Shown here piece by piece: positions 45,188 through 53,905 of a stretch of DNA of 64,000 nt. A program made the translations under genes and the position numbers. This DNA is from Bacillus sp. AFS037270 (lineage in GTDB: Bacteria; Bacillota; Bacilli; Bacillales_B; DSM-18226). The DNA is taken from positions 73,725-137,724 of the forward strand of contig NZ_NUNF01000002.1 in assembly GCF_002585305.1 (NCBI RefSeq), read 5' to 3'. Below the pieces are notes generated by a model. The model had not been told where the DNA came from. It saw nothing but the letters and a program-made list of their open reading frames with translations, and did not search any database. Numbering within the stretch: the stretch's first letter is position 1; each line of letters begins with the position of its first letter.

Positions 45188-46519
45188 TTACTTAATAAAT
45201 AGATTGATGATTAACACCCCTGCCAGCCCGACAAGAGACGCAATCGTAACCATAACAGACCATGTTTTAATGGTTTTACCAATCGAAAGATTAAAGAATT
45301 CTTTGTAAATCCAAAAGCCAGCATCATTTACGTGGGAGAACGTCATACTTCCCGCACCAGTAGCTAAAACCATAAGCTCTGGACTTACATGTGTTGCTGC
45401 AACCAGTGGTGCCGCAATCCCAGCAGCAGTCATACCTGCGACAGTAGCAGAGCCTAAAACGACACGTAATATTGCGGCAATTAACCATGCTAGGATTAAT
45501 GGAGAAATCGATGATCCTTCCATTAGATGGGCAACGTATTTATCTACATGGCTATCAATCAATACTTGTTTGAATGCACCGCCGCCGCCGATAATCAATA
45601 AAATTACTGCAATACTACTAATCGATGCTGTAAGTGAATTCATCAGTTCCGGCATTTTTCTACCGCGGTTAAGACCAAATGTGAAAATGGCAACGATTAC
45701 AGAAATTAACAACGCAACACCAGGATTACCTAAAAATTGAGCAGCAGGTAAAAGACCTGATTTTGGTGCTACAATTTCTACAATAGCCTGGAAGGCAATA
45801 AGAATAACTGGAATAAGAGCAGTAAACATACTAATACCAAATCCAGGCATTTCCTCTTCTTTAAAGTGTTTAGGTGTAAAGAGACCTTTTGGAATCTCTA
45901 CTTCTAAATCTTCCTTTTTAAATAACTTCGTATATAATGGTCCGCTAATAATAACAGCTGGAATAGCGATGATAATCCCATATAATAATGTCTTACCAAG
46001 GTTTGCTTGATAGATGCCCGCAACCGCTGTTGGCCCTGGATGCGGCGGCACAAAGCCGTGCATAGTAATTAACGCTGCGATAACCGGCATTCCAATGTAT
46101 AGGATGGGAACACCCGCTTCTGCGGCAATCGTGAATACTAATGGGATTAAAACAACAACGCCTGTTTCAAAAAATAAAGCGATTCCAACAACAAATGCAG
46201 TAAGAACAGCTGCTAACTGCACTCGCTTCTTGCCAAATGCACGGATTAAAGTAACAGAGATTCGCTGGGCACCCCCGGAATCAGCCATCAGTTTCCCAAT
46301 CATACCCCCAAATACAATTACTAAAGCTAGATTTCCCAAGGTGCCGCCCAAACCGGTTGTAATAGATGTCATCGCTTCGACTGGTGACATTCCTTCCATT
46401 ATACCTACGAGCAATCCGACTACAATCAACGAGATGAATGCGTTTAACTTAAAGACCACCATCAATAATAGTAATAATGCTACCCCTATGCAGATATATA
46501 CTATTGGCATTTTCTCCAT
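45188..46519 (-). CDS. GntP-family gluconate/acid-sugar:proton symporter
   Basis: 443 aa, 12-14 helices. MHGFVPPHPGPTAVA (~153-167) and SATVAGMTAAGI (~350) with GSMTFSHVNDAGFW (~395) are the GntP marks. Imports sugar acids with protons. Third gene of a minus-strand operon with a DUF1537 kinase and a beta-hydroxyacid dehydrogenase, so the cargo is probably a C4 acid sugar (threonate or erythronate) rather than gluconate. Start ATG 46519 has AAAGGAG only 3 nt away; the ATG three codons later is an alternative. Confidence 0.92.
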   Translation of the reverse strand: MEKMPIVYICIGVALLLLLMVVFKLNAFISLIVVGLLVGIMEGMSPVEAMTSITTGLGGTLGNLALVIVFGGMIGKLMADSGGAQRISVTLIRAFGKKRVQLAAVLTAFVVGIALFFETGVVVLIPLVFTIAAEAGVPILYIGMPVIAALITMHGFVPPHPGPTAVAGIYQANLGKTLLYGIIIAIPAVIISGPLYTKLFKKEDLEVEIPKGLFTPKHFKEEEMPGFGISMFTALIPVILIAFQAIVEIVAPKSGLLPAAQFLGNPGVALLISVIVAIFTFGLNRGRKMPELMNSLTASISSIAVILLIIGGGGAFKQVLIDSHVDKYVAHLMEGSSISPLILAWLIAAILRVVLGSATVAGMTAAGIAAPLVAATHVSPELMVLATGAGSMTFSHVNDAGFWIYKEFFNLSIGKTIKTWSVMVTIASLVGLAGVLIINLFIK

Positions 46520-46580
46520 CTTCTCCTTTGTTTAAGGGGATGCCAATCCTATGCTTATTGGCACCCTTTTAAAATAAAAT

Positions 46581-48017
46581 CTATCGACCGCTTAATATTT
46601 CAGCAACCTCTTTTAAATCGGTTTTGGATCCTACGTTCCCTGGGAAAATGACATAAGCCATACCAGGATACTTGCTTTCAGCCCCTGTTCTCCACACCGG
46701 GATACCAGGGCGAATCTGACCAGCGACTGTTGCTCTCTTCACCTTCAAGCCTTTTGTCCCAACATCACTTGAGGTAATCCCGCCTTTTGCAATAAGAAAG
46801 TTCGGTCTAACTTGTAATCTAGTGACGATACTTGTGACCGCATCTGAAATCGAAACGGAGAGTTTTAATTCTTCTTCCTTTTTGCCTTCCCCAAGGTCAA
46901 GACGCTCTCTGCTAGTATAAACAGCAACGGTTTTACCGGAACTAATAAGAGCTTCAGTTGTTTCAATTACTCGGTCACATTCTTTCTGAAATGCTTCAGG
47001 CTGTAAAACTAAATGGCTATTAAACTCAATAAATTCAATGGCACTTAACTTTTTAAGCTCTTCTAGCTGTTCGGTCGTTTTTTTCACATGGGAACCAATA
47101 ATAATTAATCCGCCATTCCCTGTTTCTTCTCCCACTAATTCTGCTCTAGTAAGCAGCGGTTTATTGCTCACTCCTCCGATAACCTTTGGAAGAGCGGCTG
47201 CACTCCTAAATAAGAAGTTCTTGCCGCCGTTGATAGCCTGTACTAAAGCAATGGTAAAGATTTTTACATCCGCCTCATCAACAGCATTAACTACTACTTT
47301 ATTAAAATTGTCCACTTGAAGAAGCTGTTCAGTTATTTTTCCAATCTGCATAGTACGCAGCTCTTCAAGTGAAATATATAATGTATTTTCAGCAGTAAAT
47401 TCTCCATTAGACTTCTCTTCAATCCATTCGCCTAAATCAGATTTTGTGTACCCAAAGGTGCGATCCTTGGCAAATTCTGTTTCGCCGGCAGGTACAAGCT
47501 CCTCACCGTACTGAACATAGTGAATGTTATTGATGGTAAGGCGCCCTCCCTCTTTGAAGAAAGGCAGGATTACTTCGCCATCAATTTTAAAATCAGAAGC
47601 AGTCTCAATCGTTTCCTTTAAAACGTTTGTTTCTAAAGGATAGTGGCCTCTTAAAGTTGAATCTCCACGGCTGATAATCATGAATTCCCGGTTTAATTTC
47701 GAAGCCGCCGTTAGAATATTTTCCGCCATTTCACGGTGGGCCTTCTCAGTTTCTTCTGCTGTAAACCCTCTTGAATTGGTCAAGATAAAGAACATGGACT
47801 GTTCTTCATTAAATCCCTGTTCAATGCTTTCTAGCGACCAATCTGTAAAAACCGAAATGTCATGGACTGTTTGTACACCTGTTGGGTCATCATCCAGGAC
47901 AATAATTTTTTTATTCAAAGTCTTTAGTGCTTCCGCAAGCAAATGATCAACTTGCGCACGGTTTACTTCAGGAAGAGTTTCAAGAATTTCTACGGATACG
48001 CTCTTTGTCTCATTCAT
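46581..48017 (-). CDS. Four-carbon acid sugar kinase (DUF1537 family)
   Basis: 478 aa. N-terminal sugar-binding domain with VLDDDPTGVQTVHDISVFTD (~35-54) and SRGDSTLRGHYPLE (~110-123); C-terminal nucleotide-binding domain with AKGGITSSDVGTKGLKV. Family work (OtnK, DtnK, LtnK) shows ATP-dependent phosphorylation of 2- or 3-oxo-tetronates or D-threonate. Starts 3 nt after the dehydrogenase stop. The exact substrate is not decidable here because the isomerase, decarboxylase or PdxA2-type partner is not next to it. Confidence 0.92.
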   Translation of the reverse strand: MNETKSVSVEILETLPEVNRAQVDHLLAEALKTLNKKIIVLDDDPTGVQTVHDISVFTDWSLESIEQGFNEEQSMFFILTNSRGFTAEETEKAHREMAENILTAASKLNREFMIISRGDSTLRGHYPLETNVLKETIETASDFKIDGEVILPFFKEGGRLTINNIHYVQYGEELVPAGETEFAKDRTFGYTKSDLGEWIEEKSNGEFTAENTLYISLEELRTMQIGKITEQLLQVDNFNKVVVNAVDEADVKIFTIALVQAINGGKNFLFRSAAALPKVIGGVSNKPLLTRAELVGEETGNGGLIIIGSHVKKTTEQLEELKKLSAIEFIEFNSHLVLQPEAFQKECDRVIETTEALISSGKTVAVYTSRERLDLGEGKKEEELKLSVSISDAVTSIVTRLQVRPNFLIAKGGITSSDVGTKGLKVKRATVAGQIRPGIPVWRTGAESKYPGMAYVIFPGNVGSKTDLKEVAEILSGR

Positions 48018-48020
48018 GTT

Positions 48021-48914
48021 TTAAACCCTCTTTACTTCAACATTTGCAAGTTTTTCATAATATCTAACAATGCTGCCATGATCGTCTTTTATTTTTCCAT
48101 CCACCTTTAACGCATGGAAAATCTCTAATAATTGACTTGATAGCGGTAATGGAACACCGATTTCATGGGCTGTATCCATTACATTGGTTATGTCTTTCAT
48201 ATTAATAGCAATGCTTCCGCCTGCAACAAAGTTTCGGTCTAAAATCATTGGTACCTTTGCATCGAGCACTGCACTTCCAGCAAGTCCACTTCTGATGGCC
48301 TGGTACATTTTTTCAACATTAATACCTGCCTTTGCTGCTAACACAAGTGCCTCAGACATAGCTGCAATGTTAAGGTTTACAATAATCTGATTAGCAAGTT
48401 TTGCCGTTACACCACAGCCATTATCACCTACTAAGGTTACATCCTTTCCCATGCCGTAAAGAACAGATTGAACGCTTTCAAAAACATCTTCCTTACCGCC
48501 AACCATGATGGCTAACGTACCGTCAATGGCTTTTGGTTCCCCGCCGCTAACAGGTGCATCAAGCATTCCTACACCTTTTTTTGCCGCTTCATCTGCAAGT
48601 TCTCTTGATACTTCAGGAGTAATAGAACTCATATCAATGATGACGGAACCATCTTTTGCTCCTTCTAAAATGCCATTTTCACCTGTAACAACTTGTTTCA
48701 CGTGTTGAGAAGCTGGCAGCATGGTAATAATGACATCACTTTTTTCTGCCACTTCTTTAGGTGATGCTGCTGCAGCCGCTCCAGCCTCTACTAAACTATT
48801 TACCGCCTCTTGATTAAGATCAAAAACAGTCAGTGTGTGCCCTGCCTTCATAAGGTTTAATGACATAGGTTTTCCCATGATTCCAAGTCCAATAAAGCCA
48901 ACTTTTCGTTCCAT
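48021..48914 (-). CDS. Beta-hydroxyacid dehydrogenase (LtnD/GarR-type)
   Basis: 297 aa from ATG 48914, which follows AAGGAGG; a longer frame from ATG 48941 would read through that ribosome site. NAD-binding GFIGLGIMGKPMSLNLMKAG, the substrate motif DAPVSGGEPKA (usual DAPVSGG), and the catalytic lysine in AKLANQIIVN. Oxidises an acid sugar such as L-threonate, or reduces tartronate semialdehyde. First gene of the cluster, below the four-palindrome control region shared with the GntR gene. Confidence 0.92.
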   Translation of the reverse strand: MERKVGFIGLGIMGKPMSLNLMKAGHTLTVFDLNQEAVNSLVEAGAAAAASPKEVAEKSDVIITMLPASQHVKQVVTGENGILEGAKDGSVIIDMSSITPEVSRELADEAAKKGVGMLDAPVSGGEPKAIDGTLAIMVGGKEDVFESVQSVLYGMGKDVTLVGDNGCGVTAKLANQIIVNLNIAAMSEALVLAAKAGINVEKMYQAIRSGLAGSAVLDAKVPMILDRNFVAGGSIAINMKDITNVMDTAHEIGVPLPLSSQLLEIFHALKVDGKIKDDHGSIVRYYEKLANVEVKRV

Positions 48915-49013
48915 CTTTATTCCTCCTTGATTTCTTTTCATTTAATATACAATAAGCTAATTGCGTCTCTCCGAACCATCGCAACCGCTTTCAATTAGTG
49001 ATTACATTTGTCA

Positions 49014-49087
49014 TTGTATACTAACTTTTTTATTTTGTATACAATTTTATTTATTTTTGTATACAAAATTTTATTTAGTGTATACTA
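49014..49087. promoter_or_regulatory. Divergent promoter/operator with four GTATAC palindromes
   Basis: GTATAC at 49016, 49037, 49059 and 49080, i.e. starts 21, 22 and 21 bp apart. The middle two are extended (TTGTATACAA; TTTTGTATACAAAA). Plus-strand promoter: -35 TTGTAT 49057-49062, 18 bp, -10 TATACT 49081-49086, toward the GntR gene. Minus-strand promoter: -35 TTGTAT 49044-49039, 18 bp, -10 TATACA 49020-49015, toward the dehydrogenase. Each promoter element is inside one palindrome, so a dimeric GntR could block both. Confidence 0.65.
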
Positions 49088-49178
49088 GATTATGGATATA
49101 AGATGAATTTGGTATTTTTTTGTCTTTAAATTTGGTAAGATAATTTTAATTAGTGAAATCATATTTGAGGTGAAATCT

Positions 49179-49799
49179 TTGTTAGGAAGTGATCGTTCTC
49201 GTCCTGCTTTCCATCAATCCTATGAAATTATTCGTGATAAGATTTTAAATGGAGAGCTTCCCGGAGGGACCAAGATCGTTGAAGAAAAGGTTGCTGCTGA
49301 ATTAGGTGTGAGCAGAACCCCTATACGTGAGTCCATTCGTAAATTAGAACAAGAAGGGCTTATTGTGAATAAGAGGGTGGTTAAGCCGACCGAAAAGGAT
49401 TTGAGAAATATGTTTCAAGTCCGCATTCTATTGGAGGGCTTTTCAGCAAAATGTGCAGCATCCTATCTGAAGGAAGACGAACTGGAATCTCTATATAACT
49501 GTGTTGAGATTGGAAGGAAAGGTACAGTCGAAGAGATCATGCGTGCTAATGAACGCTTTCATGAAATTATTGTTAACGCCAGCAATAATCCAGTTATGAT
49601 TGATATTATTGACCGGATGCAATCTACGATTTATCTTTTCCGTAAAACCGTTGTATTTTACAACCGTCCCCATCTCATTGATGAACACGAAGAAATCTAT
49701 GAAGCCATTAAGGCAAGAGACGGTGAAAAAGCCGAAATGCTAATGAAAAGTCATTTACAGGCCGATTTAGACTTTTGTCTGCATCTTATTGGTAATTAG
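49179..49799 (+). CDS. GntR-family regulator, FCD (FadR-C) type
   Basis: About 206 aa. Winged helix ~10-75 (SYEIIRDKILNGELPGGTKI and VSRTPIRESIRKLEQEGL), then an all-helical FCD ligand domain with conserved metal-type residues (RFHEIIV, DEHEEIYEAI, MKSHLQADL). The open frame begins at GTG 49170, which lies in GAGGTG; TTG at 49179, 6 nt further, is the better start. Divergent from the acid-sugar operon with a shared operator region, so it is very likely its repressor and its own. Confidence 0.92.
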   Translation: MLGSDRSRPAFHQSYEIIRDKILNGELPGGTKIVEEKVAAELGVSRTPIRESIRKLEQEGLIVNKRVVKPTEKDLRNMFQVRILLEGFSAKCAASYLKEDELESLYNCVEIGRKGTVEEIMRANERFHEIIVNASNNPVMIDIIDRMQSTIYLFRKTVVFYNRPHLIDEHEEIYEAIKARDGEKAEMLMKSHLQADLDFCLHLIGN

Positions 49800-49812
49800 G
49801 TTGAAACAAATG

Positions 49813-49848
49813 ACACATCTTTCTGGAATTTGGGGAGATGTGTTTTTA
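49813..49848 (+). terminator. Terminator of GntR gene
   Basis: ACACATCT pairs with AGATGTGT (8 bp) and is followed by TTTTTATG. Confidence 0.75.
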
Positions 49849-49852
49849 TGTT

Positions 49853-49880
49853 AAAAAGCACCTGCATAATGCAGATGCTT
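49853..49880 (-). terminator. Terminator of YgjP-like gene
   Basis: Minus strand AGCATCTGCA and TGCAGGTGCT pair (one mismatch) around a 3-nt loop, followed by TTTTTAA. Confidence 0.65.
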
Positions 49881-49926
49881 TATTTGATATTGGAGTGCTG
49901 GTGAAAACTTAACAAGAAAATTACTT

Positions 49927-50634
49927 TTATACAGTCATTTTCCAATTTGATAATGCCAGCCAGTTTTCCTTTTCCTTATAATCGGGCATTATTTTTCCAA
50001 CAAGCCGCCAAAAAGAGCGGTCGTGATTCAGATGGACCATATGGCACATTTCATGAACGACTACATAGTCAACGACTTCACGTGGTGCCATTGCCAGCCT
50101 CCAATTAAATGTTAACTGCTGTCTTGAATCACAGGTTCCCCATGTAGTTTTGCTATCCGTGATCCGTATAGAACGTGGTTTTGTTTTAAAGTGGCTTTGA
50201 TAGGAGCTGATACTCTTCTCAACTAGTGCTTTACACTGCTGATAATAGAAGCGCTTTAGAGCTTGTTTTATGATCTCATCCTCTAGCTGCTTCACATAGA
50301 TGTGTAACGTTTCTCCTTCAAACACCACATAGTCCTGCTTAATATTTTTGTTTTCACAAAATTGTATAGGATAAGTGTTTCCTAAATAGAGAAAACTCTC
50401 ACCAGGCTCATAGTGCTTTTTCTGGGGTCCATGAAGCCTATCCTGCATCTCATTTAACTTTTGCTGAATATGCTCCCAGTTTTGCTCTAATAACTGAAGC
50501 ACTCTCTCATCAGAAGTCCCTTTCGGAGCCTGGACTTCTAGATTTCCATAGCTATCGATTGTCATTCCTATGGAGGTCCGGTTTTTGTACTTTATTTCAA
50601 AACGAATAGTCTTACCTCTGTACGTATGTATCAT
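49927..50634 (-). CDS. YgjP/SprT-like zinc metallopeptidase (DUF45, M48-type)
   Basis: 235 aa. The zinc motif HEMCHMVHLNH gives H194, H198 and H204 as ligands and E195 as catalyst, within VVVHEMCHMVHLNHDRSFW. The ITDSKTTWGTCDSRQQLTFNWRL segment before it is typical of the family. Soluble, no signal. Often found near restriction or nucleoid genes, but nothing of that sort is adjacent. ATG follows AAAGGTG. The next gene upstream is yehS, 18 bp away. Confidence 0.92.
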   Translation of the reverse strand: MIHTYRGKTIRFEIKYKNRTSIGMTIDSYGNLEVQAPKGTSDERVLQLLEQNWEHIQQKLNEMQDRLHGPQKKHYEPGESFLYLGNTYPIQFCENKNIKQDYVVFEGETLHIYVKQLEDEIIKQALKRFYYQQCKALVEKSISSYQSHFKTKPRSIRITDSKTTWGTCDSRQQLTFNWRLAMAPREVVDYVVVHEMCHMVHLNHDRSFWRLVGKIMPDYKEKENWLALSNWKMTV

Positions 50635-50652
50635 CTTATCACCTTTGGTGCA

Positions 50653-51147
50653 TTATCCCCTGTATTTAATCGCTAGCCCTTTTAAGAAATTACGAGCAAA
50701 TTTATCTCCGCATTCTTTATAATTCTTATGCCCTTCTTTTCTTAACAAAGCACTGAGTTCTCCTTTTGATACCCTGATTCCAGCCAATTCGAATATTTCC
50801 AACATATCCTCGGTCGTTAATGATAGGGCAATTTTTACTTTCTTTAACAGGAGATTATTAACGTTAGCGCTTTTTGGTGAAACCGGCTCCGGTGTAGTAG
50901 ACTGTCCCGGTTTTGGCTCTTGTATGCCTCTTTTAAAAATAATAAATCCATTTAAAAATGAATCGAACATACTGTTATTACACTTTATTTGATAGTCATC
51001 TTCATAATCGTCATCTGATTTTGTCAGGATTTGTATTACTTCCGGTACGGTTACTTCCACACCGCCAAGTTTAAAAATCTCTGCCATTTCTTTATTTTTT
51101 ATTTCCAGCGCATATCGCAACCGAATTAATATATCATTATTGTCCAT
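50653..51147 (-). CDS. yehS: YehS-family protein (DUF1456)
   Basis: 164 aa from ATG 51147 (GGGAGG at 7 nt); a TTG at 51162 is earlier in frame. Two related ~70-residue DUF1456 units: NNDILIRLRYALEIKNKEMA... and NNLLLKKVKIALSLTTEDML..., each helix-turn-helix-like and separated by a Pro/Ser-rich linker (~80-100). Function unknown. Probably cotranscribed with the YgjP-like gene. Confidence 0.88.
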   Translation of the reverse strand: MDNNDILIRLRYALEIKNKEMAEIFKLGGVEVTVPEVIQILTKSDDDYEDDYQIKCNNSMFDSFLNGFIIFKRGIQEPKPGQSTTPEPVSPKSANVNNLLLKKVKIALSLTTEDMLEIFELAGIRVSKGELSALLRKEGHKNYKECGDKFARNFLKGLAIKYRG

Positions 51148-51162
51148 CGATGGACCTCCCAA

Positions 51163-51576
51163 TTTTTCCTCATTTTTTTAATTCAAACTTTGCAACAGCC
51201 TCAAAATTGTGTGGGGTGTATGTGCAACACATGGGGGCTGGTGAGTTAGACTCGTTTTTATAAAGCTTTAGTACTTTCACGATATCTCATTCTAATATTA
51301 AAAAATTCACCTAACCCATAAAAAAACGAATGTCGTTAGGTTTAATAACATTATTTTGTATGATTTATTCCTTATAATACCTTGATAACTCTTAAATAAA
51401 AAGGATGATGCCTGTTAAGACATCACCAATTAGGAAATAGACCTAAATAACTAGAAAATCAAAATGGACATGTTCATTTAGTTTTTCATTCTGTATCATT
51501 AAATATCCAACTTAAATTAAAAAAGGAATTACCGTAACCACTAAGAAAAAGCCACCATTATAGCAGTTGTGAATTT
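51163..51576. other. Intergenic gap without recognised gene
   Basis: About 415 bp, AT-rich. I see no convincing coding frame. Near the yehS side, GGCTGTTGCAAAGTTTGAA (minus strand, ~51180-51200) resembles an IS6-type terminal repeat but has no partner. ACCTAA/TTAGGT can pair weakly near 51310-51343. Confidence 0.4.
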
Positions 51577-52785
51577 TTATATTTGGATATCATATTTACT
51601 TTTAAATTCAAAAATCTCATCAATAGCATGGTGATATCCACCCGATTTTTGAAACGATTCCCTGATATTTGAAACAGCCTTATGAATAGATGGGCTGTTT
51701 AACACATGATCTGTGGCTTCACGTAGTTGATTTGCAGTCAAGCCTTGCATTTGTAATTTAATACCGGCACCCATATTGGCAACTTGCCCGGCAATGATCG
51801 GCTGATCTGCGCTTTGTGGGATTACAATGAGCGGAACCCCGTAATAGAGACCTTCATGGGTACTGTTCATTCCACCATGTGTGATAAATAATTTAGTGTA
51901 CTTCAGTACCTCAGTTTGTGGAACATAATTTTTTACAATGAAGTTCTTTGGGATCTCCCCTAAATCAGATATTTGAGCTTTTTCCCCAATCGACATGACA
52001 ACGGTATGATCAGTGTTCCCAAATGCCCTAAAACAAAGCTTATAAAAATCAATGGCCTGGTTAAAGACAGTACCCAGTGAAATATAAATCGGACTTTTTC
52101 CTTTGATAGCCGCAAGGTCAAAGTTTTCCTGCTTTAATCGTGAAGAGATGGATGGACCGATAAATTTGTAAGTTTGGTCGAATGCTTCTCCAAAAGGTTG
52201 AAACTCCCTAGTTGTATAAACGATTGTAAGTGGTGCAGGATTGCAAAAAACTTCATAAGGAGAAGCGATCTCGACCTCATATTTTTCCTTCACCATTGCC
52301 GTCAGGCTTTGATATTCATCGTTTATTTCTTTAACCACTTCTGTCGGAATGTTTTTAGAAAGCTTTTCCAACATTTTATTGAATGATTCCTTTGTCTGTG
52401 CAAAGGAAGTACAAGAATTGATTGCCGGAAGCTTAAGGATTTGGGCAAGTAAACGTCCACAACCAAACATGGAATCATGAATGATGTAATCAAAATGTTC
52501 TCCTTCAATCTGTTCAAGCACGCTAGGTATGACAATATCTGCCGTAAGTAAAAGACCGTTAATTCTTTCAAGTAAATAATTTCTTCCACCCGAGATAAAG
52601 GCTGTTATAAATTTTTGACCGTCCAACGTTCGTACAGTGGCTCCGGTCTTCTCAATTCGCTCTCGAAAAGCTTCTATTGTAAAGTACACTACCTCTTCGC
52701 CGCGGGAAATAAGCTCTTGTACAACTCCAATAGTTGGATTGATATGTCCTTCTGAACCGGCATTAATAAATAAAACACGTGCCAT
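51577..52785 (-). CDS. MGT-family UDP-glycosyltransferase (YjiC/YdhE-like)
   Basis: 402 aa from ATG 52785 (AAGGAG at 8 nt; GTG 52794 and ATG 52791 lie too near). GT-B fold: N-terminal NAGSEGHINPTIGVVQELISR (~8-28; His as the likely catalytic base), C-terminal donor site FITHGGMNSTHEGLYYGVPLIVIPQSADQP. Members glucosylate small hydrophobic acceptors such as macrolides and flavonoids; acceptor unknown. Stands alone. Confidence 0.9.
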   Translation of the reverse strand: MARVLFINAGSEGHINPTIGVVQELISRGEEVVYFTIEAFRERIEKTGATVRTLDGQKFITAFISGGRNYLLERINGLLLTADIVIPSVLEQIEGEHFDYIIHDSMFGCGRLLAQILKLPAINSCTSFAQTKESFNKMLEKLSKNIPTEVVKEINDEYQSLTAMVKEKYEVEIASPYEVFCNPAPLTIVYTTREFQPFGEAFDQTYKFIGPSISSRLKQENFDLAAIKGKSPIYISLGTVFNQAIDFYKLCFRAFGNTDHTVVMSIGEKAQISDLGEIPKNFIVKNYVPQTEVLKYTKLFITHGGMNSTHEGLYYGVPLIVIPQSADQPIIAGQVANMGAGIKLQMQGLTANQLREATDHVLNSPSIHKAVSNIRESFQKSGGYHHAIDEIFEFKSKYDIQI

Positions 52786-52883
52786 TTTCATCACTCCTTA
52801 GCTATAATGTTTTCTAGTTTGTGTATGGAGTAAGGAGTCACTCCCCCATGCCATTGCCATGATAATCCGTTACAGGAAAGAAC

Positions 52884-53005
52884 AAAAGCGCAAGCGCCTT
52901 GAACAGCCCCGACAAGCATAAGACGCTCAGGGAAAGAAGGCGTTCTTTGCCTTCATTCCCTGAGTGGCTTATAACCTCGAGGGCTAGGCGCTGGAGATGG
53001 ACGTT
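52884..53005. repeat. Long palindromic dispersed repeat (~120 bp)
   Basis: From AAAGCGCAAGCGCC to GGGCTAGGCGCTGGAG. It folds as a nested imperfect palindrome: inner arms CTCAGGGAAAGAAGGC and GCCTTCATTCCCTGAG, middle CATAAG/CTTATAA, outer AAGCGCC/GGCGCT. The same end sequence, inverted, is at 63977-64000, so the family has at least two members here. Noncoding. I recall this repeat as common in bacilli. Confidence 0.75.
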
Positions 53006-53064
53006 GACAGTCCTTTTATTAGCAGTTATCCACAAGCGAAAATTTTATAATTTCCTAAACGACG

Positions 53065-53102
53065 AAGAAAGGCAACACCCAAATGGGTCAGTTGCCTTTC
53101 TT
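53065..53102 (-). terminator. Terminator of DUF4256 gene
   Basis: AAGAAAGGCAAC pairs with GTTGCCTTTCTT, with a nested ACCCATTTGGGT-type stem at the tip. The T-tract is weak. Confidence 0.55.
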
Positions 53103-53197
53103 AAAATCAGTTGTGATACACACTCGGGCGTGCGATATCTATCCCTTGGGGTATAAGCCACCTACTCCCTTCACCGGAAAGCGTTTCACACCATAAT

Positions 53198-53764
53198 TTA
53201 GACCCTTAGCGAGCCACGGAAACCCCTGGCAGCATAGTAGGATTCTGCTCCATTGTGGTACACAAAGACAGTGTCGTAGCGACGATCACAAAAGATGGCC
53301 CCACCGAGTTTTCTAATATTAGCAGGTGTTTTCACCCAGCTAGATGTTTTAGTATCAAAATTTCCATGTTTCTGCAGCTCCCGGTATTGCTCTTCCGATA
53401 AAATCTCAATTCCCATGTCAGCAGCCATATCTATAGCGTTGTTTTGTGGTTTGTGTTGTTTCCTTGACTCGAGCGCTTCACAGTCGTAACAAACACTTCT
53501 GCGGCCTTTAGGACTTTCCGATGAACAATCATAAAAAATGTATTCGCCCGCCTCTTTATCATGAACAATAACATCCGGCTCACCGCCAGTTCTTTCCATT
53601 TCATTAAGCGACCACAGTTTTTCAGTATTAGATTCTAGACTTGCTTGTACTTTAGCCCATTCTAGTCCTTTATGGCGGTTCATGTTTTTTTCAAAACGAG
53701 CCTTCAATGTTCTGAGTATTTCTTCATGTTGTTCTGGTGACAACTGCTTTTTTTCATTTGTCAT
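53198..53764 (-). CDS. DUF4256 domain-containing protein
   Basis: 188 aa, the whole length of the DUF4256 family. Conserved blocks include LWSLNEMERTGGEPDVI (~50-66), YDCSSESPKGRRSVCYD (~78-94) and GGAIFCDRRYDTVFVYHNGAESYYAARGFRG at the C-terminus. Soluble, function unknown. ATG follows GAGGT. Its neighbours give no clue. Confidence 0.9.
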   Translation of the reverse strand: MTNEKKQLSPEQHEEILRTLKARFEKNMNRHKGLEWAKVQASLESNTEKLWSLNEMERTGGEPDVIVHDKEAGEYIFYDCSSESPKGRRSVCYDCEALESRKQHKPQNNAIDMAADMGIEILSEEQYRELQKHGNFDTKTSSWVKTPANIRKLGGAIFCDRRYDTVFVYHNGAESYYAARGFRGSLRV

Positions 53765-53905
53765 ACTAAAACCTCATCATCTATTATGTTTAGAACTAGT
53801 TTTTTTAAAATTGCTTCCTTCATCTTTTAATATCATTAATATACTAGACTCAGCGCCTTCTTTTCAATCAAAGAGTTGGATAAAAGGTAGCATGTAAAAC
53901 AGTTA

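Noticed and set aside
46014..46535. 173-codon plus-strand frame opposite the GntP gene
   Set aside because: It is complementary to a clear GntP permease, has low-complexity Pro/Thr/Ala content and no ribosome site; a shadow of the real gene.
48980..48993. cre-like site before the acid-sugar dehydrogenase (TGAAAGCGGTTGCG)
   Set aside because: Two mismatches to fixed consensus positions; the GTATAC sites explain the region better.
51180..51200. IS6-like terminal repeat (GGCTGTTGCAAAGTTTGAA)
   Set aside because: Single end, no second inverted repeat and no transposase remnant nearby; kept only as a note in the gap description.
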